A DNA stretch of 64,000 nt from Pyxidicoccus xibeiensis (lineage in GTDB: Bacteria > Myxococcota > Myxococcia > Myxococcales > Myxococcaceae): the NCBI RefSeq assembly GCF_024198175.1, contig NZ_JAJVKV010000006.1, forward strand, positions 372,001 to 436,000, given 5' to 3'. The translations under genes were made by a program, and so were the position numbers. The stretch's first letter is position 1. Every line of letters starts with the position of its first letter. A model generated the notes under the pieces. It worked only from the letters and a program-made list of their open reading frames with translations. It did no database searches and was not told the origin of the DNA. Positions 63,094 through 64,000 of the stretch are shown in pieces.

Positions 63094-64000
63094 CTACTCG
63101 TCGTTCTGGCGGAGCGTGGCGAGCACGTTGAGGTCTTCCAGCGTGGTGGTGTCCTGGGAGGACTGCTTGCCCGCGGCCACGTCGCGCAGCAGCCGGCGCA
63201 TGATTTTTCCGGAGCGCGTCTTCGGCAGCGCCTCGGCGAAGCGCAGCTCATCCGGCCGGGCAATGGCGCCAATCTCCTTCACCACGTGCGCGGCCAGCTC
63301 CTTCTTCAGCTCCGCCGACGGCGCGTTGCCCTGCTTCAGCGTGACGAAGGCCACCAGCGCGGTGCCCTTCAGCTCATCCGGGCGGCCCACCACGGCGGCC
63401 TCGGACACGCGCGGGTGCGCCACCAGCGCGCTCTCCACCTCGGCGGTGCCCAGGCGGTGGCCGGCCACGTTCACCACGTCGTCCACGCGGCCCATCAGCC
63501 AGAAGTAGCCGTCCTTGTCCGTGCGCGCGCCGTCGCCGGTGAAGTACTTGCCGGGCAGCTCGCTGAAGTACGTGCGCACGTAGCGCTCCGGGTCGCCGTA
63601 CACCGTGCGCAGCATGGAGGGCCACGGCCGGGTGATGAAGAGCAGGCCGCCCTGCCCCTTCGGCACCGGGTTGCCCTGCCGGTCCAGGATTTCGGTGTGG
63701 ATGCCGGGCAGCGGCAGCGTGGCGGAGCCGGGCTTGGTGGGCGTGGCGCCCGGCAGCGGGGACACCATGATGCCGCCCGTCTCCGTCTGCCACCACGTGT
63801 CCACCACGGGGCAGCGGCCGCCGCCGATGACGTCGCGGTACCACATCCACGCCTCGGGGTTGATGGGCTCGCCCACGCTGCCCAGCACGCGCAGCGAGGA
63901 CAGGTCGCGCTTGCGCGGGTGCTCCTCGCCCAGGCGCATGAAGGCGCGGATGGCGGTGGGCGCGGTGTAGAGGATGGTGGCCTTGTAGCGCTCGATGATT
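63094..64000 (-). CDS. acs: Acetyl-CoA synthetase (partial, N-terminus off window)
   Basis: The window holds the C-terminal 302 codons. Motifs: '[20 protein letters not shown]' (at the right edge), '[20 protein letters not shown]', the ATP-binding '[19 protein letters not shown]', '[20 protein letters not shown]' (D...R hinge) and '[15 protein letters not shown]', with the catalytic and acetylatable Lys (A10 motif, PKTRSGK). This is acetate:CoA ligase (AMP-forming), not a propionyl or medium-chain enzyme, judging by 'WWQTETGG'. Read leftward; its start and promoter are beyond 64000. Confidence 0.93.
   Translation of the reverse strand, partial: IIERYKATILYTAPTAIRAFMRLGEEHPRKRDLSSLRVLGSVGEPINPEAWMWYRDVIGGGRCPVVDTWWQTETGGIMVSPLPGATPTKPGSATLPLPGIHTEILDRQGNPVPKGQGGLLFITRPWPSMLRTVYGDPERYVRTYFSELPGKYFTGDGARTDKDGYFWLMGRVDDVVNVAGHRLGTAEVESALVAHPRVSEAAVVGRPDELKGTALVAFVTLKQGNAPSAELKKELAAHVVKEIGAIARPDELRFAEALPKTRSGKIMRRLLRDVAAGKQSSQDTTTLEDLNVLATLRQNDE

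Overview
The window is about 70% G+C with strong third-position G/C bias, coding on both strands. It looks like a chromosomal segment of a Myxococcota bacterium, most likely Myxococcaceae (Myxococcus, Corallococcus or Pyxidicoccus type). Supporting traits are two long Pkn-type Ser/Thr kinases with disordered linkers and a single membrane segment, a choice-of-anchor lipoprotein with a von Willebrand A domain, (TDAG)n lipoprotein linkers, a V4R-like sensor in a hybrid histidine kinase, and a C-terminal GGGGC / hydrophobic / poly-Arg tail of the MYXO-CTERM type. I see no tRNA, rRNA, CRISPR array, insertion sequence or phage gene. Both ends cut through genes: an AddB-like helicase/nuclease on the left and acetyl-CoA synthetase on the right.

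Layout. 1-12993: AddB-like protein, a small unknown, two GNAT proteins, a LysR regulator divergent from an SDR + SMP-30-like pair, a PAP2 phosphatase, a metallophosphoesterase resembling RNA lariat debranching enzyme, a vWA lipoprotein and a DMT exporter. 13166-19428: uvrA and two convergent POT peptide transporters. 19584-25698: a tightly overlapping three-gene signalling operon (PilZ/GNAT-like protein, methyltransferase, kinase-receiver-kinase hybrid). 26050-32068: nadA, a zinc-ribbon protein, a Trm112-headed methyltransferase, an exported Cys-rich metallothionein-like protein, a polytopic GT-C-like protein and an unknown. 32094-43919: SprT-like peptidase, two Ser/Thr kinases, a lamin-tail lipoprotein, GDPD, deoxynucleoside kinase, a photoactive-yellow-protein-like PAS protein, thioesterase, A-type Fe-S carrier and rhodanese.

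44930-51996 is the most interesting stretch. A probable five-gene operon encodes an OprP-like porin, a VTC-domain (polyphosphate polymerase family) protein, a thymidylate-kinase-like protein fused to about nine 27-residue helical repeats, a DUF4956-type membrane protein and a lipoprotein. A surface-anchored purple-acid-phosphatase-like enzyme follows. I infer an envelope-linked phosphate/polyphosphate system. VTC-DUF4956 pairing is known; the kinase-repeat fusion and the porin/lipoprotein/phosphatase context are what I would follow up.

52165-64000 holds housekeeping and accessory genes: an RsmB-type rRNA methyltransferase with a repetitive charged N-terminus, an M61 peptidase with PDZ, a B-box/TPR membrane protein, a small lipoprotein, an RNase HII with an altered GRG motif, a DUF2325-like protein, a histidine phosphatase, a membrane protein, an alpha-oxoamine synthase and acs. 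All functions are inferred by reading the translations; no database search was run.
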